A DNA stretch of 6,776 nt from Clostridiales bacterium (lineage in GTDB: Bacteria; Bacillota; Clostridia; Christensenellales; UBA1242). A program made the position numbers and the translations under genes. Numbering within the stretch: position 1 is the first letter of the stretch; every line of letters begins with the position of its first letter. Below are positions 6,644 to 6,776 of this stretch, piece after piece. The stretch spans positions 1 through 6,776 of the forward strand of contig DMLH01000068.1 of assembly GCA_003453435.1 (NCBI GenBank). The letters are read 5' to 3'. The notes beneath the pieces are model-generated. The model made no database searches. It was not told the DNA's origin and worked only from the letters and a program-made list of their open reading frames with translations.

Positions 6644-6776
6644 ATGAGTTTAAATTATAAAGGGAATGTTGCTTATGATATATCTTTGTTTGAGACTAAA
6701 ACATTACGTAAAAATAATGTATTAAAGTTACCTAGAACTAAACTGCGTAAAGATTTAGTTAAATTAAAAAAAGTTT
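6644..6776 (+). CDS. ftsL: FtsL-like cell division protein, N-terminal part
   Basis: Only the first 44 codons are inside the window. The ATG at 6644 is preceded by GTGAGG at a good distance (GAGG plus 8 nt). The fragment MSLNYKGNVAYDISLFETK followed by a Lys/Arg-rich stretch (RTKLRKDLVKLKK) matches the cytoplasmic N-tail of clostridial FtsL/DivIC-type divisome proteins, which read 'N-x-A-Y-D-x-S-x-F-E' and then basic residues before a single membrane helix and a periplasmic coiled coil. Those later parts lie beyond the edge and cannot be checked. Position just after rsmH is where ftsL is expected and carries much of the weight. FtsL would link FtsQ/DivIB and DivIC/FtsB to septal peptidoglycan synthesis. 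Confidence 0.65.
   Translation, partial: MSLNYKGNVAYDISLFETKTLRKNNVLKLPRTKLRKDLVKLKKV

Overview
This is an AT-rich, loosely packed bacterial window that I place in the Firmicutes, most likely class Clostridia near Oscillospiraceae/Ruminococcaceae. The grounds are the mraZ-rsmH-ftsL gene order, the MraZ C-terminal end (ASAMDVLGI), the 'NVAYDISLFE' start of the FtsL-like protein, and a lipoprotein resembling the SurA-N/PrsA-like foldases common in that family. Only about 63% of the window codes for protein, and several spacers of 180-860 bp hold nothing recognisable. That looks like a genome undergoing reduction, such as a host-associated clostridial symbiont, but this is inference.

Left half, minus strand, in transcription order: a small secreted orphan protein (3417-3998) with its own good promoter and a strong Shine-Dalgarno site; an 864-bp apparently empty stretch; a SurA-N/PrsA-like lipoprotein (1467-2552) with a recognisable promoter; a 311-bp spacer; and alanine racemase alr (7-1155). 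Alr supplies D-alanine for peptidoglycan.

Right half, plus strand: the start of a division and cell-wall (dcw) cluster. A near-consensus promoter (4564-4592) runs into three 10-bp-spaced MraZ-box-like repeats (4597-4622), then mraZ (4667-5086), rsmH (5274-6203) and the N-terminus of an ftsL-like gene (from 6644, cut by the window edge). MraZ is expected to control this cluster through those repeats. RsmH methylates 16S rRNA, and FtsL acts in the divisome.

The main anomaly is in rsmH. The reading frame meets a TGA at 6057-6059, then continues for 47 codons that clearly encode the normal RsmH C-terminus and end at TAA. The TGA falls where relatives have a cysteine in a CxCPxxFPVCxCG motif. This is either a recent nonsense mutation or UGA read as an amino acid. 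The only other coding frame ending in TGA here, alr, also seems to stop a few residues short of its family, and its frame stays open to the window edge. The remaining complete genes end in TAG or TAA. Against a Mycoplasma-type code, every tryptophan seen is TGG.
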